Assembly (NCBI GenBank): GCA_965223305.1
Contig: CBDCWT010000035.1
Span: 74,915-138,914, forward strand
Length of the DNA stretch: 64,000 nt
From: CBDCWT01 sp965223305
GTDB lineage: Bacteria > Planctomycetota > Planctomycetia > Pirellulales > Pirellulaceae
Direction of reading: 5' to 3'
The translations under genes and the position numbers were made by a program. This document shows positions 17,299 to 27,500 of the stretch, one piece after another. The number at the start of each line of letters is the position of its first letter. The first letter of the stretch is position 1. Under the pieces are notes generated by a model, which did no database searches, was not told where the DNA came from, and saw only the letters and a list, made by a program, of their open reading frames with translations.

Positions 17299-20200
17299 TC
17301 ACTCGGACAGCAAGTTGGTCACATCTTCTGCCAGCGTCCGCAGGAGTTCATCGTTGTCGGAATCTTCGCCAAGGCTACCTAGCTCAAGGCCGTCGGGGTC
17401 ATAGACCGGGGGTGCCGGCGCGGCCGGTGGTGGCGCGGAAAAAGCTCCTGCCGCGACGGTCGCTCGGCCTGCTGCTCCGCCCGCTAACTCTCGCTTCTTC
17501 GTCATCGCTTGCAGCGCCGCGACCAAACGTCGCGGAAGTCGCTTCTTGAGCCGCGGAGTGATTGCTTCGTCCGGATTCGGCTGCGATCGACTGACACCGA
17601 GTGACAGCTGATAGGGACCGGTTGTCTCGCCGACACCAGAGCCCGGAACATGGGGGTCGTAGGCGACGTTGGGTAGGCTTGAAACTCCGACGTAGTAGTT
17701 GCCTCCGCTCGGCGCGGTGAACAACAGCAGAACATTGCTTAGCTCGATACCGGGCAGGCTGGCTGCCAATTCGTTACCGGCCGCATCGAAGACCCGCAGC
17801 ACTGCATGCAGGTCCACTAGACGTGCAGCGTCCAGGAAAGGATGTCTTAAGACTGCGGTGAGCGCATCGCCCTGAGCCAACGCCAATCGGTAAAGGTCGA
17901 CATCGGCGGCGGCGAACGCGTTGTTTCCTAGGAACTCATCGACCACTACCCGGCCACCAGGTTCGACGTTGACCGGATGGGCCGTTGCTAGCACGTCCCC
18001 GATGTCGTCGGTCGCGACGACTCGATCGACGTCGACGGCGAGGAAGTAGCGGCCCACGCTGCCGGGCACACCCGACCCGGGGCTGAGCGGATCGTAGCCA
18101 ACGTTGGGAAAGCCAGAAACGCCAACGAAGTAAGCTCCGCTCTCAAGAGCGACGAACTCGATCGAGGTCACCGCTCCGGCTGCGCCGTCGTTTCCGGCAA
18201 ACTGGACTGCCGCATCCGGAACTGGGTTCCCGGCGGCGTCGAAGGCCCGCAGGACACTCTGCACGTACGGACTGGCGACGCCTGGAATGCGGTGTGGAAC
18301 TCCGACGACGTGAGCTCGAAAGATGTCGCCCGCCTGCAAGTCGACATGGTAGATGTCGACGTCTAACGGGCCAAACGAGTTGTTGCCTAGCACCTCGTCC
18401 ACATGTAGTCGCTGGCCAGGCTCCACGATCAGTGGATGAGCTCTACTGATGGTGTCTCCGACGTCGTCACCCGTTGCGCTGACAACTCGCACATCAACTA
18501 GGTAGAACCCCGTGTCCTCCCCGATTCCGGATCCTGCGACCAGCGGGTCGTAGGCGAAATTTGGTCGGCTGGAGACACCAACGAAGTACTCTCCGTCAAC
18601 TGGTACCTCGAAGCGGACCTTGATATCACTGAAGTCAGCGCCCGGTACTCCGCTGATCGCTATTTCGCGACCGCCTGCGTCGAATGCACGCAGGACCCCT
18701 CCGCCGAGTCCTGGAGCCAGTCTCGGTGTGTCTAGGAAGGGATGGTTCAAGGTTGCCGCGAACACGTCCCCAGCAAGTAACTCGAACGAATACATGTCCA
18801 CATCGGATGGACCGAACTCATTGTTGCCAAGGAACTCCTGCACGTTGGCCACACCATTGTCTTCGATTTCCACAAATCTTGCGCTTGCCAGCGTATCCCC
18901 GACGTCGGTTGGCAGGTGCCGGCGGTCGAGGAGGAGATCCAAAAGATAGTGCCCGGTACCGCCGCCGACGCCGGAGCCAGCTACCTGGGGATCGTATTGG
19001 AAGTTGGGTGAGCTGGACACGCCGATGTAGTAACGTCCGCCTTCGGTCACCTGATATTCGACAAACGTGTCCAAAAGGGGCACACCCGGCGGCAGCTCAA
19101 CTCTCTTACTCGCTGACAGCTCGTTGCCTGCGACGTCGAATAGCCGTAGCACGCCGTGAGGCGAGAAGGGATCGACCCCCGCAGGTGGTACCAACTCGCT
19201 GAGCAGATGGGCGTGCAGGAAATCGCCCTCGCGGAGCTGCACCTCGTACAAGTCGACGTCCGAGGCGCCAAAGCGGTTGTTCCCCAACAACTCTTCGATG
19301 TGGGCCGGATGATTGGGCTCAAGAGGCAGCGCAGCCGCTGTTTGCAGAGTATCTCCGACGTCCTCTTGCCGCGGCGGCCGGTCCCGCTCCAAGACGAGCC
19401 GGTAGCCGCCCGTCTGTTCGCCGACACCCGAACCGCCCACCAGCGGATCGTACGTCAGATTGGGAAACCCAGAGACTCCTACATAGTAGATTCCATCATG
19501 GGGGGCCAGCAGGCGTAGGGCGTTTTCTGGAGCCGCCGCGGTGCCGTCGTGGCTGATGCCTAACTCGTTGCCTGCCTCATCAAAGGTGCGCAGCACGCTT
19601 CGCAGCGGCGCATCCGGGTTCAGCCCGAAGACGTGCGCGCCAAGCACGTCTCCCTCGCGCAACGCGACTCGGATCAGATCGACGTCCGCCGGCCCGAAAT
19701 CGTTGTTGCCGATAAACTCACTGATTTCTGCTCGCCGGTCCGCGCTCAGTTCGATCGGCTTGGCCTCTTTCAAGGTGTCACCGATGTCGTCGAACGCCGC
19801 CCGCCGCATGGCGAGTGTGTAGTGGCCGAAGTGTTGGCCTTCGCCGGAGTTCGCAACGAAAGGATCATACTCGAAGTTCGGGAAGCTCGAGACGCCGAAG
19901 TAGTATTGGCCGTCTTCCGGAATAACGAAATCCAAAGAAACGTCTAGGAACACTGGCTCGCGTATCGGTGGCAAGGGTGGCAGCGGCAGTGGGGCACTGA
20001 AACTGGCGGCTAGCTCTTTGCCGGTCTCGTCAAAGAGCCTCAACACGCCGGCTCCCAAAGCGATGTTGGCTGGGACTGGCACCAAACTTGAAAGGTTCGC
20101 TGCGATCGAGTCTCCTCGGTTCAGCTCCAGGCCATAGAGGTCGACGTCGGCCGGACCAAATTCATTGTTGCCTAACACCTCTTCACGCTGCACGCCCTGA

Positions 20201-20856
20201 TTGGGTTCCAGCAAGACGCGTTCTGCCTGGGCGATGGTGTCCCCGACGTCCTGACTGTCGATCCGCCTGGATTGCAGAGAGAGCTCGTATCCTCCTAGGT
20301 AGCCGTCCTCGCCCGATCCCGCTACTTGTGGATCGTAGAAAAAATTCGGTGTGCCCGACACACCGACGAAATACTCACCCTCAGCCGGTGCTTCAAAGAA
20401 GACGGTTGTTTCGGATAGTAGAGGGGCCGTTGTGGGTAGAGGGATGTTTTGACTGACCGCCAGTTGATTGCCAGCAGCGTCAAAGACGCGAAGTCCAAAG
20501 AAAGTCGGCCCCACAGGCGGTAGCCCGAGACCCGGTAGGCCCAGGAAGTCGACCGGTAGGACGCGGCCCCGTAGTGCGTCTCCTTCCTGGAGTTTGAGTC
20601 GGTAGATGTCCACATCTGTGGGCCCAAAGTCATTGTTGCCGATCATCTCGGTGACGTACACGTCGTCGCCTGGTTCGAGCAAGACGGCCTGAGCTGTGGC
20701 CAGTGTGTCCCCTGCGTCGATGGGTGGCGGAAGGATGGCTACGTCGGCAGCCAGCAGATGTCTCGTTTCCAAGGGCTCGTGGTTTGGTCGCCGTGAACGG
20801 GCTTTTCGTAGGCGCTGCACTCTATTCCGCCCTAACTTCCAGAGTTTATGTCTCAT
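17299..20856 (-). CDS. large LEPR-XLL secreted protein with seven PPC-like repeats
   Basis: An 1,185-residue protein. The first 25 residues are very basic; then HEPLETRHLLAADV gives the LEPR-XLL signature of planctomycete surface proteins. Seven copies of a unit of about 150 residues follow, each opening DVGDTLATA-like, then a GNNxFGPxDVDLYR motif, LRxFDxAGNELA, and closing YYVGVSSxPNxxYDPxVAGSG. The units resemble bacterial pre-peptidase C-terminal/DVUA0089 beta domains. The last 110 residues are proline- and acid-rich, with no recognised sorting signal. No catalytic domain is visible; an adhesive or cell-envelope role is inferred. The repeats differ enough from each other at DNA level that recombination between them is not obvious. 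Confidence 0.88.
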   Translation of the reverse strand: MRHKLWKLGRNRVQRLRKARSRRPNHEPLETRHLLAADVAILPPPIDAGDTLATAQAVLLEPGDDVYVTEMIGNNDFGPTDVDIYRLKLQEGDALRGRVLPVDFLGLPGLGLPPVGPTFFGLRVFDAAGNQLAVSQNIPLPTTAPLLSETTVFFEAPAEGEYFVGVSGTPNFFYDPQVAGSGEDGYLGGYELSLQSRRIDSQDVGDTIAQAERVLLEPNQGVQREEVLGNNEFGPADVDLYGLELNRGDSIAANLSSLVPVPANIALGAGVLRLFDETGKELAASFSAPLPLPPLPPIREPVFLDVSLDFVIPEDGQYYFGVSSFPNFEYDPFVANSGEGQHFGHYTLAMRRAAFDDIGDTLKEAKPIELSADRRAEISEFIGNNDFGPADVDLIRVALREGDVLGAHVFGLNPDAPLRSVLRTFDEAGNELGISHDGTAAAPENALRLLAPHDGIYYVGVSGFPNLTYDPLVGGSGVGEQTGGYRLVLERDRPPRQEDVGDTLQTAAALPLEPNHPAHIEELLGNNRFGASDVDLYEVQLREGDFLHAHLLSELVPPAGVDPFSPHGVLRLFDVAGNELSASKRVELPPGVPLLDTFVEYQVTEGGRYYIGVSSSPNFQYDPQVAGSGVGGGTGHYLLDLLLDRRHLPTDVGDTLASARFVEIEDNGVANVQEFLGNNEFGPSDVDMYSFELLAGDVFAATLNHPFLDTPRLAPGLGGGVLRAFDAGGREIAISGVPGADFSDIKVRFEVPVDGEYFVGVSSRPNFAYDPLVAGSGIGEDTGFYLVDVRVVSATGDDVGDTISRAHPLIVEPGQRLHVDEVLGNNSFGPLDVDIYHVDLQAGDIFRAHVVGVPHRIPGVASPYVQSVLRAFDAAGNPVPDAAVQFAGNDGAAGAVTSIEFVALESGAYFVGVSGFPNVGYDPLSPGSGVPGSVGRYFLAVDVDRVVATDDIGDVLATAHPVNVEPGGRVVVDEFLGNNAFAAADVDLYRLALAQGDALTAVLRHPFLDAARLVDLHAVLRVFDAAGNELAASLPGIELSNVLLLFTAPSGGNYYVGVSSLPNVAYDPHVPGSGVGETTGPYQLSLGVSRSQPNPDEAITPRLKKRLPRRLVAALQAMTKKRELAGGAAGRATVAAGAFSAPPPAAPAPPVYDPDGLELGSLGEDSDNDELLRTLAEDVTNLLSE

Positions 20857-21566
20857 TTATGTCCCTCATGTTCCGCAAGCGAAAAGATTGTAGCCGACTG
20901 GTAGCAGATGCTGTGCCAACGCCGCCGAATTCTTGCCGGTTGTCGCGGCAATGTCTGCAATCCGCGCTACCGTAGGCTCGTCTTGACCTTGGCCGGCTTG
21001 CTCTGTCGTTAGAGGAGAGCCCACGGCTGCCGGGCGGTCTGTTCGAGGTTTGGGCGCTTATCCCGGCGGGCGTACTGATTCCGAACGCCTGCCCAACTTG
21101 GCCACTCTTGTGTAGGGCGGGCACTCTTGCCCGCCACGGCCGCCCGGCCAAACGTGAGTTCCGTCCTCCCCCCAAGGAGGTCGTGGAGCTTCTGGCTTTG
21201 TGCGTGATTTGGTCTTTCCTCACTCTCCCCTCGGGGAGAGTCTGCCCGAAGGGCCGGAGAGGGGGGGCCTTCCCCGGACGCTACGCGTCGGCTTCGCTGA
21301 GGAACCGTGGGCCAACGCTCAGCGGCTGATTTGGAGCGTAGCCGAACTCGCCAGAGTTTGGCGGACCTCGTCCTTTCCTCACTCTCCCCTTGGGGAGAGT
21401 CTGCCCGAAGGGCCGGAGAGGGGGAGCCTACCCCGGACGCTACGCGTCAGCTTCGCTGGGGAACCGTGGGCCAACGCTCAGCGGCTGATTTGGAGCGTAG
21501 CCGAACTCGCCAGAGTTTGGCGGAATGAGGAGACGGGCAAGAGTGCCCGTCCTACGACGACGAACA
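20857..21566. other. 710-base intergenic stretch rich in repeats
   Basis: No gene seen. The right half (21214-21524) is a direct duplication of about 152 bases. GGGCGGGCACTCTTGCCCGCC near 21114 and GACGGGCAAGAGTGCCCGTC near 21532 are further hairpins bracketing it. Short frames through this stretch are repeat by-products. Confidence 0.7.
21214..21524. repeat. tandem duplication of a 152-base composite repeat
   Basis: Units 21214-21365 and 21373-21524 are about 95% identical by eye (period 159). Each contains, in order, CTCTCCCCTCGGGGAGAG, CCCGAAGGGCCGGAGAGGGG, CCGTGGGCCAACGCTCAGCG and GTAGCCGAACTCGCCAGAGT. These modules recur singly elsewhere (28030-28080; 29800-29930; 40978-41046), so the unit is a cluster of separate elements copied as a block. 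Confidence 0.85.
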
Positions 21567-22475
21567 CTACGAAGTTGGTTCTGCCAGCAGCGCTTCTCGT
21601 GCTGACTCTAGGTCCGCGAGTTGATCGGGCGAAGGTTGGGGTGGTTGAAGGTTGAGATCCTGAATTCGGCTGGCGATGATGTCTGCGATGGCCGCACGGG
21701 CGAACCACTTGCGGTCAGCGGGAATCACATACCAGGGGGCATTTTTCGTGCTGGTGGCGCTGAGCATCTCTTCGTAGGCAGTCTGGTAGTCGTTCCAGAA
21801 ACCCCTTTCTCTCAAGTCCGCGGCTGAGAACTTCCAGTGCTTCTCTGGGTTGTTCAATCGTTCGAGGAATCGTTCGCGTTGTTCCGCTTTCGAGACGTTG
21901 AGAAAGAACTTGATGATGGTGACGTCGTCTCCGGCGGCGATCGCTTCGAACTGATTGATGTCCAGGTAGCGCGCTTGCCACAATTTTTCGAGCGGTTGGT
22001 CGGCGACCCGTGATGGGAGGAACTGCTTTTCCAGAAAAGCCGGATGAACGCGCACGACGAGCACTTCTTCGTAGTAGGATCGATTGAAGATAGCAATCCG
22101 TCCTCGCGCGGGCATTCTTCTCATGGGTCGCCACAAGAAGTGGTGGAGACGCTCTTCATCGTTGGGCGCTTTGAATGCGTGCACATCGACCCCTTGTGGA
22201 TTCACGCCTGACATCACGTGTTTGATGGCGCCGTCTTTTCCGGCAGCGTCGAGTGCCTGCAGAATGATGAGCACCGCGTGTTGCGAGTTAGCCCACAGCA
22301 GACTTTGCGCTTCGGCCAGGTCAGAAATGTCTTCTAGCAGGGCTTCTCGCGCCTGCTTCTTGCTCTTGAGTCCTGCGGTGTAGGCGGGGTCGAAGTCGGC
22401 TAGCTGCACCGAGCTCCCTGGCTTCACAAGAAAGGCGGCATGATCCAGTTTGTGGGCTTTTTGCTGTTTTTTCAT
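21567..22475 (-). CDS. ppk2: polyphosphate kinase 2 family protein (PPK2)
   Basis: A 302-residue protein that transfers phosphate between polyphosphate and nucleotides. The Walker A-like loop is in LQALDAAGKDGAIKHVM (near residue 75), the lid arginines follow, and the Walker B-type segment is IFNRSYYEEVLVVRV. HLENPEKHWKFS-like RLNNPEKHWKFSAADLRERG and NAPWYVIPADRKWFAR are typical of the PPK2-related subgroup of nucleotide phosphotransferases. Length about 300 fits a one-domain enzyme. Start at 22475 (MKKQQKAHKLD); the frame upstream to 22580 passes into a palindromic repeat and is not real. Whether it makes NTP from polyP or the reverse is not shown by sequence. Confidence 0.9.
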   Translation of the reverse strand: MKKQQKAHKLDHAAFLVKPGSSVQLADFDPAYTAGLKSKKQAREALLEDISDLAEAQSLLWANSQHAVLIILQALDAAGKDGAIKHVMSGVNPQGVDVHAFKAPNDEERLHHFLWRPMRRMPARGRIAIFNRSYYEEVLVVRVHPAFLEKQFLPSRVADQPLEKLWQARYLDINQFEAIAAGDDVTIIKFFLNVSKAEQRERFLERLNNPEKHWKFSAADLRERGFWNDYQTAYEEMLSATSTKNAPWYVIPADRKWFARAAIADIIASRIQDLNLQPPQPSPDQLADLESAREALLAEPTS

Positions 22476-22535
22476 CGTAGCCTTCCTGATGGGATGGGTT
22501 TGGCAGGCGAAAGCAGGCGAATTCGTCGCATCTTC

Positions 22536-22610
22536 CGTAATCCGAAGCGTCAGCGAGGGGAAGTTGGTGTACCAACGCAAGCCAGTCCCTCGCTGACGCT
22601 TCGGGTTACG
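22536..22610. repeat. palindromic intergenic repeat, copy 3
   Basis: Arms CGAAGCGTCAGCGAGGGG and CCCTCGCTGACGCTTCG enclose GTTGGTGTACCAACGCAAG. Same family as the two copies near 1.7 kb. The translated frame over it gives the familiar spurious peptide NPKRQRGE. It lies between the divergent ppk2 and the membrane protein gene. Confidence 0.8.
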
Positions 22611-22816
22611 ATGGAGCCGGAGGCCGGGAAAATGGCCACTTCAGAGACACCTTCCGGTCACCCTCGATCTCCTGGTCTGCCGCTTTCATGCTAGCTGCTC
22701 GCACGGTCGGGCGACACAACCGCGGACGATTTCCGCCAGTGGCGTTTCAACCTGCAAGATCCGGGCTTGATTTTCCGATGATGTATGACGGCCTGTGATT
22801 GGGCAAGGGAGCTTTT

Positions 22817-23569
22817 ATGCAATCGAGTGAGGAACAGCTGGAAGGCGTCTGCCGCATGGAAAAGTTAGGCATCTATGAATACGTGGCGGTGATGGTCCCG
22901 GGAGTTGCTTTCTTGTTCGGGCTGGGAGTGATGCTGCCGGACACCAATGCGTTGCTCCATCTGGTGCTGTTACCACGAGATTTGGGCACGGCCACAGTAC
23001 ATCTGGTGCTGGCGTTCGCGGTGGGGCACATGTTGCAGGTCGTAGGACAACTCCTGCACGAATACTATTGGGCTGACTTCGGCGGCCTACCGACCGACTG
23101 GCCAGTCACGCGCGAGCACGGAGAGCTCTCGGCCGACCACCAGGAGCTGATCTTCACTGCCTTGGAGCGACCGCCTACAGCAGAGCTGGTTGAGTGGCGG
23201 CGTGCGATCGCCACGGCGCGTACTTTGGTAACGGCGAGTGGTTTTTCCCGACGGCTCGAGAGTTTTCAGGCGAACTACGGAATGTTCCGCAGTTTGGCGG
23301 TGGCGGCGCTGGCGCTGTTGTTTGTGACTCCTTGGTCGAACCTGGCTCTGCTGATAGTACTGCCGTTGTTCTGCTCGCTACTAGCCGTCTCCTTGCTGGG
23401 GATGCATCGTTTTGGCGTTCACTACGCCCGGGAGCTATTTGCTGCGGTCCGCGCCTGGAGCCATGCTCGTGCGGAAAGCGGCCCGGCCAAGTCGGCTGTG
23501 CCGGCGGCCAGTGAGGAGAAGTTGGGAGTCTATCCGCCTCGCGCGGCGATTCGCAGGGCGGCAGCCTGA
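22817..23569 (+). CDS. uncharacterised four-helix membrane protein
   Basis: A 250-residue protein with probable membrane helices at about residues 22-40, 55-80, 157-175 and 178-195, a cytoplasmic charged loop between the two pairs and a soluble tail rich in Ala. The segment KLGIYEYVAVMVPGVAFLFG resembles the 'IPG' membrane start of several small uncharacterised bacterial membrane proteins, some of them from defence islands, but nothing else here supports such a role. GGGAG lies 6 bases before the ATG at 22817; a later ATG at 22857 (MEKLGIYEY) is the alternative start. Standing alone between repeats. Confidence 0.6.
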   Translation: MQSSEEQLEGVCRMEKLGIYEYVAVMVPGVAFLFGLGVMLPDTNALLHLVLLPRDLGTATVHLVLAFAVGHMLQVVGQLLHEYYWADFGGLPTDWPVTREHGELSADHQELIFTALERPPTAELVEWRRAIATARTLVTASGFSRRLESFQANYGMFRSLAVAALALLFVTPWSNLALLIVLPLFCSLLAVSLLGMHRFGVHYARELFAAVRAWSHARAESGPAKSAVPAASEEKLGVYPPRAAIRRAAA

Positions 23570-23924
23570 TACTGCGAATCCGCTCGCGACTGCTCCATTT
23601 CTGCTATATCGGCGGCTTGGCAGGTTCCGATCACGCGCTGCGCTGACCGTGGGGTTGTCGGCGTCTTGGCCATGACAATCGTCATGACTTTCCATGGCGA
23701 TGCTCGACGAATCACCTCGGCATTGTCGTACATCGCCTGGCAACTCGTGTACGGTGATAGGCTGCGGGTGCTCCGAAGTCTGTAGCGGTGTTTCGGGATG
23801 GGCGGGCGCCGTCTTTCGCATCCGATAGGTTTGTGGAATCGGTCTCCGTTGTGCCTTGAATGGGTCAGCCAGAAGGCTAGGATGAAGGTCTTGATCTCGT
23901 CTTGTCTATGGTGGTTGGAACACA
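23570..23924. other. intergenic stretch, nothing recognised
   Basis: 355 bases between two plus-strand genes. I see no repeat, RNA gene or clear terminator. The promoter of the sigma factor gene should lie here, but I cannot place it. Confidence 0.35.
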
Positions 23925-24539
23925 GTGACAGAACAAGACTCGTCAATGACCGCGCCTGCAGAGCTAAGCGGGATATCTGATCGTTCCCTGTTGCGGAGGT
24001 TTCGCGGCGGTGAGGAGGATGCTGCTACCGCGCTCTACCTGCGATATGCGCAGCGGCTGCATGTGTTGGCGGAGACAAAGACGGGGACTGATCTGGCGAC
24101 TCGTGTGGATGCGGACGGCATCGTGCAATCGGTGTTTCGCACTTTCTTTCGGCGGGTAGCTGACGGTCAATACGACGTTCCCGACGGCGAGCAATTGTGG
24201 AAACTTTTCTTAGTAATCGCGCTCAACAAGATTCGGGATACGGCGTCTCATCATCGTGCCAAAAAAAGAGATGTGGGTCGGACCCAGTCGATCGACCAGC
24301 GGGGGCACGCTGTGCGCCAAGCTGACGGAACCGATACGGAAGCCGTGGCCATTCTACGGATGACTATTGACGAGTTGCTGGAAGCCATGCCGCAGTCGCA
24401 ACGTGAAATCGTGGTCTTGAGGATCGAAGGCCACGAAGTCACAGAGATCGCCAAACGAACGCAACGTTCGTTGCGTTCGGTGGAACGATTGTTGCAAAAG
24501 TTTCGTCGAGATTTGCACGAATTAATCCACCAGGAGTGA
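23925..24539 (+). CDS. ECF-type RNA polymerase sigma factor (planctomycete group)
   Basis: A 204-residue sigma-70 family protein. Region 2 is SLLRRFRGGEEDAATALYLRYAQRL through VDADGIVQSVFRTFFRRV; region 4 is LLEAMPQSQREIVVLRIEGHEVTEIAKR with the helix-turn-helix, ending RSVERLLQKFRRDL. These are the hallmarks of planctomycete ECF groups that travel with protein kinases. GTG at 23925 gives the full region 2; an ATG at 23946 is an alternative. Its stop overlaps the next start by 4 bases (GTGA), placing the kinase under the same message and suggesting the two form a signalling pair. Confidence 0.92.
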   Translation: MTEQDSSMTAPAELSGISDRSLLRRFRGGEEDAATALYLRYAQRLHVLAETKTGTDLATRVDADGIVQSVFRTFFRRVADGQYDVPDGEQLWKLFLVIALNKIRDTASHHRAKKRDVGRTQSIDQRGHAVRQADGTDTEAVAILRMTIDELLEAMPQSQREIVVLRIEGHEVTEIAKRTQRSLRSVERLLQKFRRDLHELIHQE

Positions 24540-27500
24540 GTTCTTGCGGCAATGACACCATGCAGCTCGAACTAGAAAATGTCGTCGAGGCGTTCGAACG
24601 TGCGCGGACCAGCTCAGCGGACGTTGACCTTCGCGACTACCTACCGGGCCGCGGGCATCCGCAGTATACGGATATCGTCGTTGAGTTGATTCGAGCGGAT
24701 CTGGAGTTCTCGTATCAGGAAAGCCGACCAAGATCGCTGGCGAACTACCTCGAGGAATTCCCGGATGTCCGCCGGGATCACCACGCTCTAGCGCAGGTTG
24801 CCTTCGAGGAATACCGTCTTTCGGTTAAGGCGGGTGTCCACCGCTCGCCTCGGGAGTATGCCCAGCAGTACCAGATTGACACTTCGGCTTGGCCGTCTTG
24901 GAGCGGCAGTTGCCTGGACGATCCCGTGGCTGCAGCGCAGGACGAGTTGAATTCGACGATTCCCTCTGAGGAATTCCCGAGTGCTGCTGGTGGTTTTCCG
25001 GATGTCGGCGCGAAGCTTGGTGACTTCGAGTTGATTGATGAACTAGGGCGCGGCGCGTTCGGCAGGGTGTTCTTAGCGCGGCAGGGTGAGCTCGCCGACC
25101 GGCCGGTCGCCCTTAAGGTCACGATCGAGCCAAACGCGGAGCCTCAGCGGCTGGCTGAGCTCCAGCACACGAATATCGTTCCTATCTACTCGTTGCACCA
25201 GGTAGGGTCCTTACAGGCGGTCTGCATGCCGTTCTCCGGCTCCGCAACCCTGGCCGACGTACGCCGCCGCTTGTGGCGTGCCGGCTCGCGGCCCACCTCG
25301 GGCCGCGAGCTCATCTCAGCCGTTCTGGATCAGCGCGCGTCGGTTGCGGCAGACGCGCAGGGCGTTATCGCTGCGACTGTCGAGCCTTCGGTGACTCGCG
25401 ATCTGCTCGCCGAGATGAGCTACCAGGATGCTGTGGCCTGGATCGCCGCCCGCGTTGCAGACGGTTTGGCGCACGCCCACGAGCGTGGCGTGATCCACCG
25501 GGACTTGAAGCCGGCTAACATCTTGGTCAGCGACGACGGGCTGCCTCTTATTCTGGACTTCCATTTGTCTGTGTTGGCCACCAATCGGGGCACTGATGCG
25601 GCGATGGTCGGGGGCACACTCCCCTACATGGCTCCCGAGCATATCGAAACGATTCGGTCAGGTGGCACAGTCGATCTGACCAGCGACATCTACGCGCTGG
25701 GCGTGATTCTCTTCGAGTTGCTGACCGGTCGCAGCCCGTTTCCACTCCGCCGCGGATCTTTGGAGCAGGTGGTCAGCCAGATGTTGGCTGACCGCGCCCG
25801 GCCAGCTCGCTCGATCCGGCAGGACAACCCACAGGTGTCGCCCGACCTAGCGGCGATCACCGCCCATTGCCTTCAAGCCGACTGTCGCCAGCGGTATTCT
25901 TCTGCTCGACAGTTGCAGACCGATTTGGAACGGCACTTGAAGGACCTTCCGCCCCGTTACGCACCCGGCTATTCGGTGCGCGAACGGGCCCGCAAGTGGA
26001 TAAGGCGACATCCTCGTGTTGCCTCCGGAACGACGATCGCTATCTGCATCTCGGTCGTGCTTGCCGCCTTGGTCACCGGCTTGGTCGCCCGTAGCCATCA
26101 GCTGGCTCGCGCCGCGGCGCGTGATACCGTGCGTCAATTCTCTGGGAACCTTGCGACTGCCCGCGCCCCGCTGGCTTCTGTGCAGGTCGATTTCGGTTCG
26201 TTGACCCAAGCGATTGAGGACGGTCGTGAGCTGCTCGCAGGTCACGGCGCCTCGAACTCTGACCGCTGGCAGAACGAACCGCCTTGGACCCTGCTCGATG
26301 CTGCGGCTCAGCAGCGCTACGAGGAGCAGATCGCCGAGCTGCGATATCTGGTCGCGGCGGGTTGTATCCGAGCTGCCGAGCGTGTGGACGCTCCGCTTGA
26401 ATCCGCGCGATTTCTCGACGAGGCGGAGTCGTTGATCCAGTTGGCCGCCGGTCATTTCCCATCCACACCCCGCGCTCTACTGCTGCTGCACGCGCGCCTC
26501 GCAGCGCGCCGCGGCCAAGCGGAGACGGCGCAGTCGCTGCGTGATCAGGCGGAGGAGACGGAGTTGCCGACGCAGTTCGAACGGTATTTGCAGGCCCTTT
26601 CAGTCCGGTCCAATGATGTTGATGAGGCCTTGTTGGAACAGCTGATGGAAGAGTCGTCTGACAGCGCCTTGCTGTGGCTGGTGCGTGGCAACCTGCAGCA
26701 GAGTAAGCGGCGGTTGGATCTGGCGGAAGCCAGCTACACTGCCAGTATCGCCGTGGCCCCGGATATGTTGTGGGCTCGTTTTTTCCGTGGCAATGTTCGT
26801 TTCATGGACCATCGCTTTGGTGAGGCGCAGGAGGACTTCGACGCTGTACTCCGCCAGCGAGTCGACTGGCCTCCGGCGCTTTTTGGCCGCTCCTTAGCCT
26901 TGCAGGCACAAGGCGAGATCGAAGCAGCAGTGGCGGACATGACCTCTGCTATCGAGCACGGGGCAACCGAGACGCGGATCTACTTTAAACTCTCCCAGCT
27001 ACTCAGGCAGCAGGGGGATCTAATCGGCGCCCGGCGCGCCCGGGCTCTGGGGCTCAAGTTGACGCCAACCGATTTCGCCAGCTGGATGGCCCGTGGAGTT
27101 CAACAACTGTCCTCTTCTCCGGTCAAAGCCCTGCAGGACTTCCAGCGGGCCGCCAGCCTCAAACCGGCGTCGCCCGAGCCGTGGATGAACATAGCTTCGG
27201 CCTATGCCAAGAAGTTGGAGGACGATCGGAAAGCAGTTGAAGCCATGGATCAGGTCATCGCCTTGAGTCCTCCCAGCCCGAAGGCGCTGGCGACACGAGG
27301 CGTCTTGCTCGCCAGGTTGGGACGACGAGAGGAGGCTCACCGCGACGCACACCAAGCGTTGGAGCTGGACCAGCGGGCCAATACGGCCTACCGGGTCAGT
27401 GGAATCTTCGCCCAAACGTCGCAGCTGGAGGAAGGGGATGCAGGGGTCGCGCTCCGCTTGCTAAAGCAGGCGGCTGCGCAGGATCCACCGCTAGTGCTGC

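Noticed and set aside
22817..23569. Membrane effector of an anti-phage system
   Set aside because: Only the membrane start is vaguely similar; neighbours are a PPK2 and a sigma-kinase pair, with no nuclease, nucleotidyltransferase or other defence gene.
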